The notes below the pieces were generated by a model. The model searched no databases. It was not told the DNA's origin and saw only the letters and a program-made list of their open reading frames with translations. This document shows positions 35,211 to 45,031 of a stretch of DNA of 64,000 nucleotides, piece by piece. The DNA is from Bacteroidia bacterium (GTDB lineage: Bacteria > Bacteroidota > Bacteroidia > Bacteroidales > VadinHA17). Where the stretch lies: contig JAPLEB010000058.1 in NCBI GenBank assembly GCA_026391555.1, positions 1 to 64,000 on the forward strand, in the 5' to 3' direction. The position numbers and the translations under genes were made by a program. The first letter of the stretch is position 1. Each line of letters starts with the position of its first letter.

Positions 35211-36568
35211 CTGAAAAGAGATCTGACCAGGTTCTCAATTTTCCCGATGGGTATCACCTCAATATTCAAACCTTTCGTTGATACATTCCTGTGATATTTT
35301 GAAATATATATTTTGTTGAACCCCATTTTTGATGCTTCACGGATACGTTGTTCGATCCGCGAGACGGGTCTTACCTCTCCCGACAAACCGGTTTCACCGG
35401 AAAAGCAGATATCTCTTCCGATAGGGAGATCAAGATTAGATGATAAAACAGAACTTATTATGGCAAGATCAATTGCCGGGTCGTTTACTTTGATGCCTCC
35501 GGCAATATTCAGAAAAACATCTTTTACACCAAGTCTGAAACCGGCTCTTTTTTCGAGGACAGCCAGCAACATATTAAGTCGCCGGATATCGAACCCTGTG
35601 GAGCTTCTCTGTGGGGTCCCATATACAGCACTGCTTACAAGTGCTTGTGTTTCAATAAGAAAAGGTCTTAGCCCGTCAACCGTGGCGGCTATTGAAATTC
35701 CACTGAGGGCTTCATCGTGCTGATTGATAAACATTTCAGATGGGTTGTCAACTTCCCTTAAACCTGTCTCAACCATTTCAAAGATGCCTAACTCAGAGGT
35801 TGCCCCAAACCTGTTTTTTACTGAGCGCAGTATTCGGTACACATAGTTATTATCACCTTCAAAATAAAGAACCACATCAACAATATGTTCAAGCACTTTC
35901 GGACCGGCAAGTGTGCCATCCTTGGTAATATGACCAATCAGGAAGACAGGGATCCCGGTTATCTTGGAATATTTAAGGAGCTGTGCAGCGCACTCCCTGA
36001 CCTGCGAGACCGAGCCTGCGGAAGACTCAAGCATCCCGGTACTTATTGTCTGAATAGAGTCAATTATAATTAATCCGGGTTTAATGTTTTCGGCATGTGT
36101 CAGAATGCTTTCAAGTTCCGTCTCACTAAGAATATAACATTGAGGGTTGGAGTTCTTTATCCTTTGTGCCCTCAGACTGATCTGTTCTTCGCTCTCTTCA
36201 CCGGAAACATAAAGGATATTTTTCCCTTTAAGTGCAAGGGCAAGCTGAAGTGCAAGGGTTGATTTACCTACACCCGGTTCCCCACCGAGAAGGATAAGAG
36301 ATCCGCCTACAATACCGCCACCTAATATCCTGTCGAGTTCTGAAATACCTGTTTTTTGACGGCCATGTTCATCAGCTTTTATGTTATCGAGAAGCTCGGG
36401 TTTTCTTTTTTCCCGGTTCATTACGAAAGACACCTCGCGTGAGGAAGATGGAGCAATTATCTCTTCATGGTATGTATTCCACTCTTTACATGAAGGGCAC
36501 CGGCCGATCCACTTTGCCGATTCGACACCGCAGTTCTGACAGACAAATATTGTTTTAGTCTTTGCCAT
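35207..36568 (-). CDS. radA: DNA repair protein RadA
   Basis: RecA-like ATPase that drives branch migration during recombination. N-terminal zinc finger CQNCGVESAKWIGRCPSC, Walker A GGEPGVGKSTLALQ, the RadA-specific KNRFG motif (VKNRFGATSELG) and a Lon-like C-terminal domain (GLSGEVRPVSRIEQRIREA) are all visible. 453 residues, full length. Last gene of the panC-panD-flippase-radA run. Confidence 0.96.
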   Translation of the reverse strand: MAKTKTIFVCQNCGVESAKWIGRCPSCKEWNTYHEEIIAPSSSREVSFVMNREKRKPELLDNIKADEHGRQKTGISELDRILGGGIVGGSLILLGGEPGVGKSTLALQLALALKGKNILYVSGEESEEQISLRAQRIKNSNPQCYILSETELESILTHAENIKPGLIIIDSIQTISTGMLESSAGSVSQVRECAAQLLKYSKITGIPVFLIGHITKDGTLAGPKVLEHIVDVVLYFEGDNNYVYRILRSVKNRFGATSELGIFEMVETGLREVDNPSEMFINQHDEALSGISIAATVDGLRPFLIETQALVSSAVYGTPQRSSTGFDIRRLNMLLAVLEKRAGFRLGVKDVFLNIAGGIKVNDPAIDLAIISSVLSSNLDLPIGRDICFSGETGLSGEVRPVSRIEQRIREASKMGFNKIYISKYHRNVSTKGLNIEVIPIGKIENLVRSLFS

Positions 36569-36602
36569 TTTTGTTTTATTTATCTATCCCACTTAAAACT
36601 AA

Positions 36603-37616
36603 TTAGGGATTTGGGTGTGTTTTATCTTTCCTGAAAATGATAAAAAAGGAAATTGTTCCGATAATCACAACAAAAATAAGTTGTGATTCATGGGTAAGTG
36701 TTGCATAAGCAAGTCCGTCTTCAACAGGAATACCTTTAACAAAAAGCAGTCCCCGGGAAATAATATAATGGAATGCCCCCAGACCACCCTGAACCGGCGC
36801 CGACATGGCAAGTCCTCCGATTACAAGAAGAAAAATGCTATCTCTGAAGGTTAAGAATGAAGTACTTTCAAGTGAGAAAACTACAATCCATGTCATAAGT
36901 GTATAGTTGACCCATATAAATACTGTATGGAAAATGAATTCCCATTTCCTTTGAAGATTGGTAATTGTTTTAAGACCGTTTATGATTCCCCTGGCCAGGT
37001 CGAACATTTTTGAAAAGAACCTGATTTTCCTGAGTCTTTTCTTAAAACGGATCATCAGAAACGCCATGATTATTCCAGCGGAAAAAAGTATTATCCAGAG
37101 AATCCCGGTGACTCCAAATATTGAATACACTTTCTGCTGAATAGGAATAAGAATGCCTTCTTTCAGGAACAGGCTTATCTGGTCACCGCTCGTGAAGATA
37201 AGTATAATCATTATAAGAAGCAGGGAGATGAAGTCGATGGTTCGTTCAACAACTACCGTTCCGATAAGTTGATCGACTGGTATTTTTTCTTTTTTACCTA
37301 ATGCCACACAACGGGTTATTTCACCAATTCTCGGCAAAGCAAGATTGGCGAGGTAGCCGGTCATAAGTGAATAAAAAGAGTTTTTTAATGAGGGATTGTA
37401 CCCTAGTGGGTTAACAAGCAGTATCCACCTGCGTGCCCGGCTGATGAATGCAAAAAATCCAAAGAGAACTGACAACAGAAGCCAGGAGTAGTTAGCTTCT
37501 TTTAAATCGGTTACAAGCTTTCTTGTGTCGACATTGCGGAATGCTAACCAAAGCAGAACTATTCCGACAGCAAGGAAAGCCAGAAATTTTAAAGTCTGTA
37601 TAATGCCTTTTCTCAA
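36603..37616 (-). CDS. lysylphosphatidylglycerol synthase-like flippase-domain protein
   Basis: A 337-residue polytopic inner-membrane protein with about eight hydrophobic segments. It matches the LPG synthase TM-region family (MprF membrane half), including the GYLANLALPRIGEITRC and GGLGAFHYIISRGLLF segments. It lacks the cytosolic aminoacyltransferase domain of full MprF, so it probably moves or binds a lipid rather than aminoacylating it; substrate unknown. It begins 2 nt after panD. Confidence 0.82.
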   Translation of the reverse strand: MRKGIIQTLKFLAFLAVGIVLLWLAFRNVDTRKLVTDLKEANYSWLLLSVLFGFFAFISRARRWILLVNPLGYNPSLKNSFYSLMTGYLANLALPRIGEITRCVALGKKEKIPVDQLIGTVVVERTIDFISLLLIMIILIFTSGDQISLFLKEGILIPIQQKVYSIFGVTGILWIILFSAGIIMAFLMIRFKKRLRKIRFFSKMFDLARGIINGLKTITNLQRKWEFIFHTVFIWVNYTLMTWIVVFSLESTSFLTFRDSIFLLVIGGLAMSAPVQGGLGAFHYIISRGLLFVKGIPVEDGLAYATLTHESQLIFVVIIGTISFFIIFRKDKTHPNP

Positions 37617-37618
37617 AG

Positions 37619-37969
37619 TCAGATCAGTTTATTGGTTTTTGTATCGGGGAAAATAATTGTCGGTTTGAAAGCTTTTGCTTCCTGAAAATCGAGAAATGTG
37701 TATGACATTATTATTATTATATCGCCAACGAGCACCTTCCTGGCAGCGGCGCCATTCAGGCAAATATCGCCCGCTCCACGAATACCTTTTATAATATATG
37801 TTTCGAGGCGCTCGCCGTTATTGAGATTTAAAACATGTACCTTTTCGTTTTCAATTAAATTCGCGGCATCCATAATATCCTCATCAATTGTGATACTGCC
37901 AACGTAATGCAGGTTTGCCCCTGTGACAGTGACCTTATGAATCTTCGATTTAACTACTTCTATTAACAT
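37619..37969 (-). CDS. panD: aspartate 1-decarboxylase
   Basis: Makes beta-alanine from aspartate for pantothenate and CoA. It is a pyruvoyl enzyme that cleaves itself between Gly24 and Ser25; YVGS at residues 22-25 is present. The 116-residue proenzyme also has the conserved [13 protein letters not shown] and [17 protein letters not shown] segments. It follows panC by 54 nt, giving the two steps of beta-alanine supply and use side by side. Confidence 0.96.
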   Translation of the reverse strand: MLIEVVKSKIHKVTVTGANLHYVGSITIDEDIMDAANLIENEKVHVLNLNNGERLETYIIKGIRGAGDICLNGAAARKVLVGDIIIIMSYTFLDFQEAKAFKPTIIFPDTKTNKLI

Positions 37970-38023
37970 AATGTAATACCTTACTGATAGTAATTATGGC
38001 GCAAAGGTAATTAACCTTTTGGT

Positions 38024-38881
38024 TCAGACCAACCCGATTTCAATATTATCTATAAGCCTCACCTTTCCTGCCATTACTGCAATGCAGGCAAAATACCTTT
38101 TCCCTTTTTGCATTTCACTTCGTTTAATGACAGGTGTAAGCTCTGTATCATCAACAATATCAAAATATTCCACATCAAATCCTTCAAATTTTCCGATACT
38201 GTTTTTAACAAAGGTTTTAATTTCAGCGATTTCTTTTTCAGAGATCATTATAGAGGCAGCGGATATTGTTTTATAAATTACGGATGCATTATTTCTGATA
38301 TGGGGTTCCAGAAGCACGTTTCTGCTGCTCATTGCCAACCCGTCCTTTTCGCGGATTATTGGATTCCCGGTTACCTTTACATTAGAGCCTGTTAGCTTTA
38401 CAAGCTCTTTTATCACTGCAAGCTGCTGGAAGTCTTTCATGCCAAAAAAGGCAATATCAGGTTCAATTATTTCAAAAAATCTGCTGACAACCTGTGCAAC
38501 ACCGTTAAAATGACCGGGGCGGTGCATTGCCTCCATAACATTATCGAGGTTCCCGAAATGGAATTCTCTTTTATCTTCTTCCGGGTAAATTTCTTTATTA
38601 TCTGGAGTAAAGACAATATCGGATTCCCTGAGAACTTTTTCAAGCAGTTCCAGGTCATTCTTAAGTGTTCTGGGGTAATTCTTAAGATCATTTTTATCAT
38701 TAAACTGAGTCGGATTAACATATATACTAACAACCACTACAGGACATTGTTCAGCTGCACTTTTTACCAGCGACAGATGTCCTTCATGAAGAGCACCCAT
38801 TGTCGGTACAAAACCAACAGGAGCAAGATGTAACTTACATAGCCGGGTTTGCAACTCCTTAACGGCACATAAAACCTTCAT
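38024..38881 (-). CDS. panC: pantothenate synthetase
   Basis: Joins pantoate and beta-alanine using ATP. The HIGH-type motif is in PTMGALHEGHLSLVK (residues about 28-42), and the KMSKS-like MSSRN as well as GMKDFQQLAVIK are present. 285 residues, normal length. First gene of panC-panD-flippase-radA, divergent from the GT5-like gene with 77 nt between the two start codons. Confidence 0.96.
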   Translation of the reverse strand: MKVLCAVKELQTRLCKLHLAPVGFVPTMGALHEGHLSLVKSAAEQCPVVVVSIYVNPTQFNDKNDLKNYPRTLKNDLELLEKVLRESDIVFTPDNKEIYPEEDKREFHFGNLDNVMEAMHRPGHFNGVAQVVSRFFEIIEPDIAFFGMKDFQQLAVIKELVKLTGSNVKVTGNPIIREKDGLAMSSRNVLLEPHIRNNASVIYKTISAASIMISEKEIAEIKTFVKNSIGKFEGFDVEYFDIVDDTELTPVIKRSEMQKGKRYFACIAVMAGKVRLIDNIEIGLV

Positions 38882-38896
38882 TATGCTAATTTTTTA

Positions 38897-38904
38897 CAAA
38901 CATA
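38897..38904 (-). promoter_or_regulatory. panC -7 element
   Basis: Minus-strand TATGTTTG matches TAnnTTTG, 15 nt before the panC ATG. A clear -33 element is not seen; the region also holds the opposite-strand promoter at 38918. Confidence 0.45.
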
Positions 38905-38917
38905 AATTAAATTTTAC

Positions 38918-38925
38918 TATCTTTG
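38918..38925 (+). promoter_or_regulatory. GT5-like gene -7 element
   Basis: TATCTTTG matches TAnnTTTG and is followed by GCA, the commonest context for this element. It lies 33 nt before the ATG at 38959. Confidence 0.55.
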
Positions 38926-38958
38926 CACCTTAAATCGAAATGGTATATCCAGGCAGAA

Positions 38959-39765
38959 ATGGAAAGCAGGAAGGTATTATTCATTTCACAAGAGATCACT
39001 CCATACTTAGGTGAGACGAAGTTATCGAAGATCGGAAGATTTCTCCCGCAAGGCATTCAGGAAAGGGGCAAAGAGATCCGGACTTTTATGCCGAGGTATG
39101 GTTGTATTAATGAAAGAAGAAATCAACTTCATGAGGTTATCCGGCTTTCCGGGATGAATCTTATTATTGACGACACCGATCATCCTCTTATAATTAAAGT
39201 TGCTTCAATTCAGTCGGCCCGCATGCAGGTCTATTTTATTGATAATGACGATTATTTCCAGAGAAAGTATATCACAAGCGACTCTGCCGGTCGGGAATTT
39301 GAAGATAATGATGAACGTGCTTTATTCTTTGCCCGTGGTGTAATTGAAACGGTAAAAAAACTTCGATGGGCTCCGGATATTGTTCATTGCCATGGATGGA
39401 TGTCAGCCCTGGTACCGGTTTATCTCAGGAGTATCTATAATGATGATCCCCTGTTCCATAATTACAAAATTATTTATTCCATTTACAATAATGATTTTAA
39501 AACTCCGTTTAGATCAACATTCGCCGATAAACTGCGTTTCGACGGGATAGATGGGGAAAACCTTAAAATGGTTAAAAAACCTGATTTTATTAATTTATCA
39601 AAACTAGCTATAAAATATTCTGACGGGATCATTATAGGAAGTGAAGATATAAACGAGGAATTGAAAAAATACATTAGTACTATTAACAAGCCGGTTCTTA
39701 CATATAAGGATGAGACCGAATATATTGATGCCTATAATGATTTTTATGACAAGATGCTATCATAG
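38959..39765 (+). CDS. half-length glycogen/starch synthase-like protein
   Basis: A 268-residue protein equal to the N-terminal half of GT5 glycogen synthases: MESRKVLFISQEITPYLG, AEF-like entry, then APDIVHCHGWMSALVPVYLRS, the HxHGW segment. The C-terminal catalytic half is absent and the ADP-glucose-binding KTGGL is replaced by KLSKIG, so glycogen synthase activity is unlikely. The same short form next to panC is, to my knowledge, common in Bacteroidota, so it is a stable family rather than a fresh truncation. ATG at 38959 is chosen over the track's TTG at 38923, which lies in the promoter. Overlaps the DUF4270 gene by 20 nt. Confidence 0.8.
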   Translation: MESRKVLFISQEITPYLGETKLSKIGRFLPQGIQERGKEIRTFMPRYGCINERRNQLHEVIRLSGMNLIIDDTDHPLIIKVASIQSARMQVYFIDNDDYFQRKYITSDSAGREFEDNDERALFFARGVIETVKKLRWAPDIVHCHGWMSALVPVYLRSIYNDDPLFHNYKIIYSIYNNDFKTPFRSTFADKLRFDGIDGENLKMVKKPDFINLSKLAIKYSDGIIIGSEDINEELKKYISTINKPVLTYKDETEYIDAYNDFYDKMLS

Positions 39766-41113
39766 TTCCAAACTCCCCTGCAGAGTCATTTCTGTCTCTC
39801 ATCATCTCTTTAAAATTTTTTGTCTGACACTCTTTGCACTGGTGGTTTTTTTTGTGAGTTCATGCGAGGAGGGACCAACAAAAATCGGGAACCGACTTCT
39901 TCCCGGAAGTGATTTTGTTGAAATAGCATCGACCGATACCTTAAGTGTATGGTCTTACACCATGTATGATGAGTCAATTCGTACAGATAATCCTGCAATT
40001 TCTTACCTGGGACAAATTTATGATCCCTATTTTGGCACAACTACGGCAGAGTTTGTTACACAGATAAGAATGGCCTCAGCATGGGACAATCAACCATTCG
40101 CAATAGATTCGGTTAGGTTAATTCTGCACTTGTTGGATGTTAAAGGCGGATCGGGCGTGACTCATACTTTAAAACTTTCGGAGATAGCCGAGCAGATATA
40201 TACCGACTCTGCATATTATTCAAACAAGCCGGTGCTTCTTACAGGGTATGAGGTTCCCGATATTGAGTTGCCTATCTTAAAAGCCGATACAGTAAATGAT
40301 ATTGTTTTAAATCTGCCTCAAGAATTTGGGTATCATCTTTTACAAAATCCTGAATGGCTGTTTTACGATAATTCAAAACCTGATTTCAGATCTTTTTTCA
40401 AAGGGCTTTACTTCCAGATATCCTCCTCCTCCGATCCTTTGCTTGTTACTTTAAGTCTTCAGCCACCATCAACTATGGGTGCCTACAATAACTATTTCGT
40501 TTTATATATGCTTAGTGGAGCTAAATTTTATTTTATTCTGGATGCTGTGAACACAAACGCATCCTTTAACTTGTTTTCACATAAATTTAATACTGCGATG
40601 CCGGGGAAAAAGATTGAACATATTGATAGTCTTTTTAATGATGTTGATGGTTACAGGGATACCCTCTCATACCTGCAGTGCCTTAACGGAGTATATACCA
40701 AAATAGTATTTCCCGGATTGGATAGTTTAAAAAACAATCTTTCTTTAAAAAACATTGCAGTAAATAAAGCGAGGCTCAAAGTTCCGGTTTATTTCGATGG
40801 TGATCTTTATAGAGCATCTACAGTTGAGTCGCAGCTTTATCTCAGGTATAAAACTTTAAGCGGTTCCAAATATGTTGTTCCTGACTATAATCTCGATCAG
40901 TATCATGTTTTTTTTGACGGTAAATTAGATTCAACTGCTAATTTGTATAAATTCAATATAGCTGCATTTGTCCAGGGTTATTTAGACGATGCCTCAGGAA
41001 ATGTAAAACCGGAACTGGAAATTTTCCAGGGTACAGGAACAAGGAACGTCATCCTGAAGGCCAACAGCAGCAAAACTCCGGTTAAATTCGAATTTACCTA
41101 TACCGAGTTTTAG
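39746..41113 (+). CDS. DUF4270 lipoprotein
   Basis: A 455-residue secreted protein with a long N-terminus and a lipobox FVSSC (Cys40 from the chosen ATG). DUF4270 features: EEGPTKIGNRLLPGSDFV, SYLGQIYDPYFGTTTAEFVTQIRM and a series of beta-strand segments. Function is unknown; the family is widespread in Bacteroidota, usually near glycan or glmS genes. The start is uncertain: ATG 39746 overlaps the upstream stop by 20 nt, and the track's earlier start at 39710 overlaps more. glmS follows after 55 nt. Confidence 0.75.
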   Translation: MTRCYHSSKLPCRVISVSHHLFKIFCLTLFALVVFFVSSCEEGPTKIGNRLLPGSDFVEIASTDTLSVWSYTMYDESIRTDNPAISYLGQIYDPYFGTTTAEFVTQIRMASAWDNQPFAIDSVRLILHLLDVKGGSGVTHTLKLSEIAEQIYTDSAYYSNKPVLLTGYEVPDIELPILKADTVNDIVLNLPQEFGYHLLQNPEWLFYDNSKPDFRSFFKGLYFQISSSSDPLLVTLSLQPPSTMGAYNNYFVLYMLSGAKFYFILDAVNTNASFNLFSHKFNTAMPGKKIEHIDSLFNDVDGYRDTLSYLQCLNGVYTKIVFPGLDSLKNNLSLKNIAVNKARLKVPVYFDGDLYRASTVESQLYLRYKTLSGSKYVVPDYNLDQYHVFFDGKLDSTANLYKFNIAAFVQGYLDDASGNVKPELEIFQGTGTRNVILKANSSKTPVKFEFTYTEF

Positions 41114-41168
41114 ATTTTGTGAACCAAAATAACTACTTTCGAAACTGATTTTCTAAAACTTGTTTATT

Positions 41169-43004
41169 ATGTGCGGAATTATTGGCTATATCGGATCGAA
41201 ACCTGCCCGTGAAATAATCATTAATGGTCTTAAACGACTTGAGTACCGGGGGTACGATTCTGCCGGTATGGCTCTTGTAAATGGCGAGACTAAGATTTTC
41301 AAGTGCGCAGGCAGGGTGAAAGATCTTGAGGAGATGGTTAACAAATCGAGTTTTAACGGTACAACCGGGATGGGACATACAAGGTGGGCCACGCATGGCG
41401 AACCTAATGAATTGAATGCCCATCCTCAGGTTTCTTACAAAGGCAACTTCATAGTTGTTCATAATGGAATAATTGAGAATTATTCCCGTCTTAAAAAACA
41501 CCTCGAGAGCAGAGGTATAATCTTTACAAGCCAGACTGATACCGAAGTTCTTGCAAATCTGATTGAACACCTTTATCTGGAAGGTGATCTGACTGCCGAG
41601 CAGGCAATTACCATGGCTCTTAACAGGGTCGAGGGTGCATATGGCCTGGTTATAATCTGTACACGGGAACCTGATAAACTATTTGCTGCAAAAAAAGGTA
41701 GTCCGCTTGTAATAGGGGTTGGAGAAGGAGAAAACTTTATCGCTTCCGATGCGACACCTATTGTCGAATATACCCAGAGGGTTATCTATTTGAATGACGA
41801 TGATATTGCCATTATTAAGAAAGATGAACTTATCCTCAAAACAATCAGGAATGAAAAGATTCAACCGGAAGTTAAAGAGCTGGATCTTAAGATCGGGGAG
41901 ATTGACAAAGAAGGATTTGCTCATTTCATGCTGAAGGAAATTTTTGAACAACCCAGAGCAATTCACGATACTTTCAGAGGCAGAGTATTACCCGATTATT
42001 CAGGTGTGATGCTCGGCGGACTGCACGACGTCCTTGAATCATTGTCCCAGTCAGAAAGAATAATAATAATCGCCTGCGGCACATCGTGGCATGCAGGACT
42101 ACTGGGTGAATATATCTTTGAGGAATACACCCGGATCCCGGTTGAAGTTGAATACGCTTCCGAATTCCGCTATAGAAATCCTGTAATAAAAAAAGGAGAT
42201 ATTGTAATCGCAATAAGCCAGAGCGGCGAAACAGCCGATACTCTTGCAGCTGTTAAACTTGCAAGGGAAAGAGGTGCAAAAGTGATCGGGATATGCAATG
42301 TTGTTGGCAGTAGTATCCCTCGTGAAACAGATGCAGGTGTTTATACTCATGCCGGTCCGGAGATTGGTGTTGCATCTACAAAAGCATTTACTACACAGGT
42401 TACGGTGCTTGCAATGATGGCATTTGAAATCGGACATCAGAAGGGAATTCTCTCCGATTCAGCATACAAAGAGTTGATAACTGAACTGGTATCAATCCCG
42501 GGGAAAATTGAAAAGGCGCTTGAAATTAACGATCAGGCCCTTGATCTTGCCAGAGTTTTTCAAAACACACACAATGCCCTTTATCTTGGAAGAGGATATC
42601 TCTTTCCGGTTGCACTTGAAGGCGCCCTGAAGCTGAAGGAGATTTCATATATTCATGCAGAAGGTTATCCCGCTGCTGAAATGAAACATGGCCCCATTGC
42701 CCTTATTGATGAGAATATGCCTGTTGTGGTAGTTGCTACAAAAGATGACACTTATGAAAAGATCATCAGTAACATTCAGGAGATAAAGGCACGAAAAGGG
42801 ATTGTAATTGCTATTGTCACTGAAGGGGATGAAATAATCAGGAAGATGGCTGATTATGTTCTTGAAGTTCCCGAAACACTACCGGCATTTTCAGGACTGC
42901 TTGCAGTTATCCCGCTTCAATTGCTCTCATATCATATTGCAGTTTTAAGAGGGTGTAATGTTGACCAGCCCAGGAATCTTGCAAAGTCAGTAACTGTAGA
43001 ATAA
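41169..43004 (+). CDS. glmS: glutamine--fructose-6-phosphate aminotransferase
   Basis: Makes glucosamine-6-phosphate, the first step to UDP-GlcNAc for peptidoglycan and for the HexNAc-derived sugars in this window. ATG at 41169 puts the catalytic Cys at residue 2 (MCGIIGYIGSKPA); the track start at 41160 would bury it. Class II amidotransferase domain (1-220) is followed by two SIS domains with CGTSWHAGLLGEY, SQSGETADTLAA and STKAFTTQV, and the C-terminus PRNLAKSVTVE. 611 residues, full length. No glmS ribozyme is seen upstream. Confidence 0.96.
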   Translation: MCGIIGYIGSKPAREIIINGLKRLEYRGYDSAGMALVNGETKIFKCAGRVKDLEEMVNKSSFNGTTGMGHTRWATHGEPNELNAHPQVSYKGNFIVVHNGIIENYSRLKKHLESRGIIFTSQTDTEVLANLIEHLYLEGDLTAEQAITMALNRVEGAYGLVIICTREPDKLFAAKKGSPLVIGVGEGENFIASDATPIVEYTQRVIYLNDDDIAIIKKDELILKTIRNEKIQPEVKELDLKIGEIDKEGFAHFMLKEIFEQPRAIHDTFRGRVLPDYSGVMLGGLHDVLESLSQSERIIIIACGTSWHAGLLGEYIFEEYTRIPVEVEYASEFRYRNPVIKKGDIVIAISQSGETADTLAAVKLARERGAKVIGICNVVGSSIPRETDAGVYTHAGPEIGVASTKAFTTQVTVLAMMAFEIGHQKGILSDSAYKELITELVSIPGKIEKALEINDQALDLARVFQNTHNALYLGRGYLFPVALEGALKLKEISYIHAEGYPAAEMKHGPIALIDENMPVVVVATKDDTYEKIISNIQEIKARKGIVIAIVTEGDEIIRKMADYVLEVPETLPAFSGLLAVIPLQLLSYHIAVLRGCNVDQPRNLAKSVTVE

Positions 43005-43024
43005 AAATCTTTAAATGTTCCGAA

Positions 43025-45022
43025 ATGAGACTGAAAGAAAATTACCGGAGCATAACCGGAGCTGAAACGAAGATTTTAACGTTGAACGGTTGCAGTTGCG
43101 ATGACTGGAACAGGGTCAAGGTTAAAGAAGGATTCGATCCATCCCGTTGCGTAAATGTCATTTTTTCGGGAGATATCACCCTTGGTCATTTTAACGAACC
43201 CTTCATTGATGAATCAGGAGTTAGCATTCCAAGCGGTATCCTCAACGCGAGGCTTCATAATTGTACGGTAGGATCAAATGTTATAATAAATAATATTGGC
43301 GATTATATTGCAAATTATCATATTGAAGATAACGTTGTTATAAAGAATTGCGGGAAAATAAATACCGAAGGAATTTCCACTTTTGGAAACGGAATACCGG
43401 TTGCCGTCCTTAATGAAACCGGAGGCAGAGTAGTTAAAATGTGGGACAAGCTTTCTGCTCATGAAGCATATATTATTGCCCTTTACAAGCATCGCGGTAT
43501 TGCCATTAATATTATAGAGAAGATGGTTGATGATTATTCTGCATCTCATTCTTCCGGAACAGGGACCATCGGACACAACTCAAGGATATTCAATTGCAAC
43601 AACATACGGAATGTCAAACTTGGCCCGTTCAGCCATATTGAGGGGTCAATCGCGCTGAATGAAGGGTCGGTTAACAGCTGTGAGGCTGATCCTGTTTTTA
43701 TCGGCCCCGGTGTAATAATGGAACATTTTATCGTATGTTCAGGCTCAATAGTTACGGAATCGACACTAATAGATAAGTGTTTTATTGGGCAGGGCTGTGT
43801 TCTTGCCAAACATTATTCGGCAGAAAACTCCCTGTTCTTTGCCAACTGCGGCGGATATCATGGCGAGGCCTGTTCAATATTTGCCGGCCCCTATACAGTT
43901 ACTCACCACAAATCAACACTGCTTATTGCAGGGATATTTTCATTCATGAATGCCGGAAGCGGGTCAAACCAGAGTAACCACATGTACAAACTTGGTCCTA
44001 TTCACCAGGGAATTATGGAACGTGGTTCCAAAACAACCAGCGACTCGTACATGTTATGGCCGGCTCGCATTGGTCCTTTCACATTGGTAATGGGTCGTCA
44101 TTATAAGAATATGGATACTTCCTCGCTCCCATTTTCATATCTGATTGAAAGCAATGATGAGAGTATTCTTGTCCCCGGGATTAATCTCAGAAGTGTCGGA
44201 ACAATAAGAGATGCTCAAAAATGGCCTCTTCGCGACAGAAGAAAAGGCCCGTTAAAGATCGATCAGGTGAACTTTAATCTGCTCAGCCCATATACAATCC
44301 GGAAAATGTTCGACGGCAGAGAAATCTTGCAAAAGCTCAAAGCAAAGTCGCCAACTGGGACATCTTATTACAAATACAATAACATGAAGATAAAGGGAGC
44401 TTCCCTTGAGCGTGGGATAGGACTTTATCAGACAGGCATCAATAAATTCCTTGGAAACTCTTTAATTAAAAGGCTGGAAAAGACTGAGTTCAAAACAATT
44501 GAAGAGATGAGAAAAAGACTTGCCCCTGACCGGCAGAAGGGAAAAGGCGAATGGGTTGATCTTGCAGGATTGATAGCTCCGAAGAGTGAAGTTGACAGGC
44601 TGCTTGACGACATTGAATCGGGAAAGGTCAATTCCCTTCAGGCATTGTCGGAATCCTTTATTGAAATGCACAATTCATATTACGACTGGGAGTGGACCTG
44701 GTCGTGTGAAATGATAGAGGAAGAAGCCGGAACTACTGTTAATAAATTAACAGTAGAAAATGTCATAAGGATAGTTGAAAGATGGAAGAAAAGTGTTGTT
44801 GATCTGGATAATCTTCTCTATGAGGATGCAAGGAAGGAGTTTACCTTATCGTCGATGACCGGATTTGGTATTGACGGGGGAGATGAGGTCAAAAAACTTG
44901 ATTTTGAGCAGGTAAGGGGAGAATTTGAATCAAACAGTGTTGTTGCGGCTATTCAGGAGCATATAATTCAAAAAACAACTCTCGGAGATGAGTTGACAGA
45001 TAGGATGAAACGGATTGGTTAA
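43025..45022 (+). CDS. DUF4954 left-handed beta-helix protein
   Basis: A 665-residue cytosolic protein of the DUF4954 family. The first 300 residues contain many hexapeptide-like turns (NARLHNCTVGSNVIINNIGDYI, DPVFIGPGVIMEHFIVCSGSIVTESTLIDKCFIGQGC) expected of a left-handed beta-helix like those of sugar acyl- or nucleotidyltransferases. The remaining part is helical (about 470-665) and may be a second domain. No catalytic histidine pattern is certain. It starts 20 nt after glmS, so a role in amino-sugar metabolism is inferred. Confidence 0.75.
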   Translation: MRLKENYRSITGAETKILTLNGCSCDDWNRVKVKEGFDPSRCVNVIFSGDITLGHFNEPFIDESGVSIPSGILNARLHNCTVGSNVIINNIGDYIANYHIEDNVVIKNCGKINTEGISTFGNGIPVAVLNETGGRVVKMWDKLSAHEAYIIALYKHRGIAINIIEKMVDDYSASHSSGTGTIGHNSRIFNCNNIRNVKLGPFSHIEGSIALNEGSVNSCEADPVFIGPGVIMEHFIVCSGSIVTESTLIDKCFIGQGCVLAKHYSAENSLFFANCGGYHGEACSIFAGPYTVTHHKSTLLIAGIFSFMNAGSGSNQSNHMYKLGPIHQGIMERGSKTTSDSYMLWPARIGPFTLVMGRHYKNMDTSSLPFSYLIESNDESILVPGINLRSVGTIRDAQKWPLRDRRKGPLKIDQVNFNLLSPYTIRKMFDGREILQKLKAKSPTGTSYYKYNNMKIKGASLERGIGLYQTGINKFLGNSLIKRLEKTEFKTIEEMRKRLAPDRQKGKGEWVDLAGLIAPKSEVDRLLDDIESGKVNSLQALSESFIEMHNSYYDWEWTWSCEMIEEEAGTTVNKLTVENVIRIVERWKKSVVDLDNLLYEDARKEFTLSSMTGFGIDGGDEVKKLDFEQVRGEFESNSVVAAIQEHIIQKTTLGDELTDRMKRIG

Positions 45023-45031
45023 CACCAGATG

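Noticed and set aside
41114-41168. Possible glmS ribozyme upstream of glmS
   Set aside because: The gap is only 55 nt, too short for the ribozyme, and the class is known from Firmicutes.
42099-42437. Cysteine-rich minus-strand ORF (CHHCKHRNLCSKCFC) that resembles a zinc protein
   Set aside because: It is the antisense frame of the glmS SIS domain; Cys runs arise from the reverse complement of Ala/Thr codons.
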